Shown piece by piece: positions 62,568 to 64,000 of a DNA stretch of 64,000 nucleotides. Positions within the stretch are counted from its first letter, which is position 1. Each line of letters opens with the position of its first letter. The stretch comes from Amycolatopsis iheyensis. GTDB lineage: Bacteria; Actinomycetota; Actinomycetes; Mycobacteriales; Pseudonocardiaceae. The notes under the pieces are model-generated. The model ran no database searches. It saw only the letters and a list, made by a program, of their open reading frames with translations, and was not told the DNA's origin. Position numbers and translations under genes: made by a program. The stretch is from positions 1 to 64,000 of the forward strand of contig NZ_JAMXQV010000025.1 of the NCBI RefSeq assembly GCF_024703995.1, in the 5' to 3' direction.

Positions 62568-63647
62568 TCAGCTGTTCGCCCTCGGCGTGAGACCGGCCGC
62601 GGTGACCCGCATCGTCGTCTCGGGTGGCTGCGGTGCGGGAACCAGGTGGAGCCGCTGCACCTCGCCGGGCGACCCGGTTCCGGCGTGACACGCGCATTCC
62701 GCGTGCTCCAGACCGGCGAAGCGGTACGCGATCTCCATCATGCGGTTGCGTTCGGTGCGCCGGAAGTCGGCCAGCAGGTGCACGTTCGCGCGCGCCGCCG
62801 CGTCGACGATCCGGCGGAGCAGGACCGAGCCGACGCCGCAGGCCACGACCCGGCAGGAGGTCGCGAGCAGCTTGATCCGCCAGGCGGCGGCGAGCCGTTC
62901 GAGGAGGATCACGCCCACGGCGCCGTGCGGGCCGAACCGGTCGGCGAGGGTCGCGACGAGGACTTCGTGGGCCGGGTCGGCGACGAGCGCGTCGAGCGTC
63001 TCCCGCGAGTAGGGGATGCCGGTGGCGTTGAGCTGGCTCGTCCGCCGCGTCAGCTCCTCGACGCGGGCGAGGTCGCCCGGCCCGGCCCGGGCGACGACGA
63101 GTTCCATGCCGAGGCTCTTCAGGAACTCCTCGTCGGGGCCGCGGAAGGCGGCCCGGTCCGCCTCGCGCCGGACCCGCGCCTGGTACATCGCCCGCCGCCG
63201 GGTCGCGTCGGCGGTCACCGTGGCCGGGCTGAACTCGGGCAGCCCGGTCAGCGAGGCGGCCCGCTCGGCCGGGTAGCAGCGGATCCGGGGCAGGGACCGG
63301 GAAACCTCGGCGCGCTCGAAGGGCTGGTCGTCGACGAAGGCGACCGTGCTTTCGGCGAAGCCGAGTTCGGCGACGATCGCGCGCACGGCGTCGGACTTGC
63401 GGCCCCAGCCGATGCGCGGCAGGACGAAGTACTCGGCCACGGCCAGCTCTTCCAGGCGCTGCCAGGCGTGTTCGTGGTCGTTGCGGCTCACGACGGACTG
63501 CAGCACGCCCCGCCGGTCCAGTTCCACGACCACGCGGCGGATCTCGTCGGCGACGTGGACTTCGGGGTCCTCCAGGAGCGTGCCCCGCCACAGCGTGTTG
63601 TCGAGGTCCCAGATCAGGCACTTCACGAGATCTTCCTGCGGGCTCAC
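62568..63647 (-). CDS. FkbH-like glyceryl-ACP synthase (HAD-GNAT)
   Basis: The 359-residue protein starts at GTG 63647 with AAGGGA five bases upstream. The HAD part has the nucleophile motif IWDLDNTLWRGTLLED (about 11-26), VVSRNDHEHAW, and FVDDQPFERAEV. The C-terminal half is a GNAT-like acyltransferase domain (LATLADRFGPHGAVGVILLE, SCRVVACGVGSVLLRRI). FkbH proteins dephosphorylate 1,3-bisphosphoglycerate and load glycerate onto an ACP. The glyceryl-ACP feeds either methoxymalonyl-ACP or tetronate rings. The adjacent KSIII-like gene and the absence of FkbG/FkbI/FkbK homologues in the window favour the tetronate role. Confidence 0.9.
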   Translation of the reverse strand: MSPQEDLVKCLIWDLDNTLWRGTLLEDPEVHVADEIRRVVVELDRRGVLQSVVSRNDHEHAWQRLEELAVAEYFVLPRIGWGRKSDAVRAIVAELGFAESTVAFVDDQPFERAEVSRSLPRIRCYPAERAASLTGLPEFSPATVTADATRRRAMYQARVRREADRAAFRGPDEEFLKSLGMELVVARAGPGDLARVEELTRRTSQLNATGIPYSRETLDALVADPAHEVLVATLADRFGPHGAVGVILLERLAAAWRIKLLATSCRVVACGVGSVLLRRIVDAAARANVHLLADFRRTERNRMMEIAYRFAGLEHAECACHAGTGSPGEVQRLHLVPAPQPPETTMRVTAAGLTPRANS

Positions 63648-63659
63648 GGATCCCTTCCC

Positions 63660-64000
63660 CTAGAACTCCCAGAGGGTGGCGGTCCACGCCGCCACCGGGC
63701 TGTTGCTCAGGACGAGCACGAGATCGCCGGGCCGGAGCCCACCACTCGCCCGCACCCGGTCGAGGTTGAGGACGACGTCCATCGCGCCGAGGTGGCCGAA
63801 GCGGGCCAGGTGTTCGCCGCACACCGGGTGGACGCGCAGCCCGAGCGACCGTTCGTAAAAGGTGTACGCGCTCGCGGTCACGTTCGGCAGGAGGGTGGTG
63901 GCGACGTCCGCCTTGGTGGCGCCGGCCTCGGCGAGGACCTCCTCGACGAGGTGGCCGAGCCGGGTGCGGCTCTGCATCGCCAGGTCGAACCGGTACTGGT
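63660..64000 (-). CDS. 3-oxoacyl-ACP synthase III-like protein, C-terminal part (runs off the window)
   Basis: The visible 113 residues run from the right edge to TAG 63660-63662. They contain LAMQSRTRLGHLVEEVLAEAG, NVTASAYTFYERSLGL, the conserved FGHLGAMDVVLNL with the active-site His, and the final GDLVLVLSNSPVAAWTATLWEF strand. This is the C-terminal half of a thiolase-fold KASIII relative in which the usual catalytic Asn motif (GNTS) is replaced by a GHxGAMD pattern, as in non-elongating acyltransferase or tetronate-forming homologues. The catalytic cysteine lies outside. It precedes the FkbH-like gene by 12 bases in the same operon, matching the KSIII-FkbH pair of tetronate clusters. Confidence 0.8.
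   Translation of the reverse strand, partial: QYRFDLAMQSRTRLGHLVEEVLAEAGATKADVATTLLPNVTASAYTFYERSLGLRVHPVCGEHLARFGHLGAMDVVLNLDRVRASGGLRPGDLVLVLSNSPVAAWTATLWEF

Noticed and set aside
62568..63647. FkbH as evidence for a methoxymalonyl extender unit
   Set aside because: None of the companion methoxymalonyl genes is visible, the ATs show only malonyl and methylmalonyl signatures, and a KSIII-like gene is adjacent; the tetronate role fits better.

Overview
The window looks like the chromosome of a high-GC filamentous actinomycete, most likely Amycolatopsis or another Pseudonocardiaceae member. This rests on the strong GC bias at third codon positions, the housekeeping order leuB - cimA - FAA hydrolase - gltX - tRNA-Gln - tRNA-Glu, many large secreted proteases, SARP and LAL regulators, a type VII secretion-type gene pair, integrative-plasmid remnants (DUF2637) and a giant type I polyketide synthase. 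Assignments are from reading motifs and family recall only; no database search was run.

1-11.7 kb is mostly core genome. After a fragment resembling an IS30-type transposase come a secreted subtilase, leuB, a short isoleucine-rich leader peptide with an attenuator, citramalate synthase, an FAA-hydrolase-family protein, a convergent FAD monooxygenase, gltX, a HAD hydrolase and two tRNA genes.

11.7-20.9 kb is an accessory island directly beyond tRNA-Glu. It starts with a decayed serine-recombinase C-terminus pointing at the tRNA. Next is a conflict-type operon: an EACC1-like small protein followed by a caspase/EF-hand/Hsp70 fusion. Then come a truncated and frameshifted HINT-containing toxin tail with an intact candidate immunity gene, decayed DUF2637 and AlbA/Schlafen-like fragments, a 38-aa membrane miniprotein, and a membrane-anchored NACHT NTPase.

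21-36.5 kb holds a trypsin-like protease and a convergent subtilase, a LAL-type LuxR regulator, small pseudogenes, a SARP/AfsR-type regulator, a type VII-type pair, an epoxide hydrolase, a HAD phosphatase and two methyltransferases.

36.7-64 kb is the start of a polyketide gene cluster. A short-chain dehydrogenase is followed by one 6,723-aa PKS with a loading module (KSQ-AT-ACP) and three KS-AT-DH-KR-ACP modules, without a thioesterase. A coupled HTH regulator, a P450 and a luciferase-like monooxygenase follow. On the other strand are an MFS exporter, an FkbH-like glyceryl-ACP synthase and the C-terminus of a KSIII-like enzyme. The FkbH-KSIII pair is the signature of tetronate polyketides, and the visible modules predict a dimethylated conjugated triene starter end. 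The rest of the cluster must lie beyond position 64000. The most unusual feature is that four linkers of this PKS carry four unrelated in-frame tandem repeats (units of about 10, 14, 12 and 34 residues), one of them inside a ketoreductase domain.
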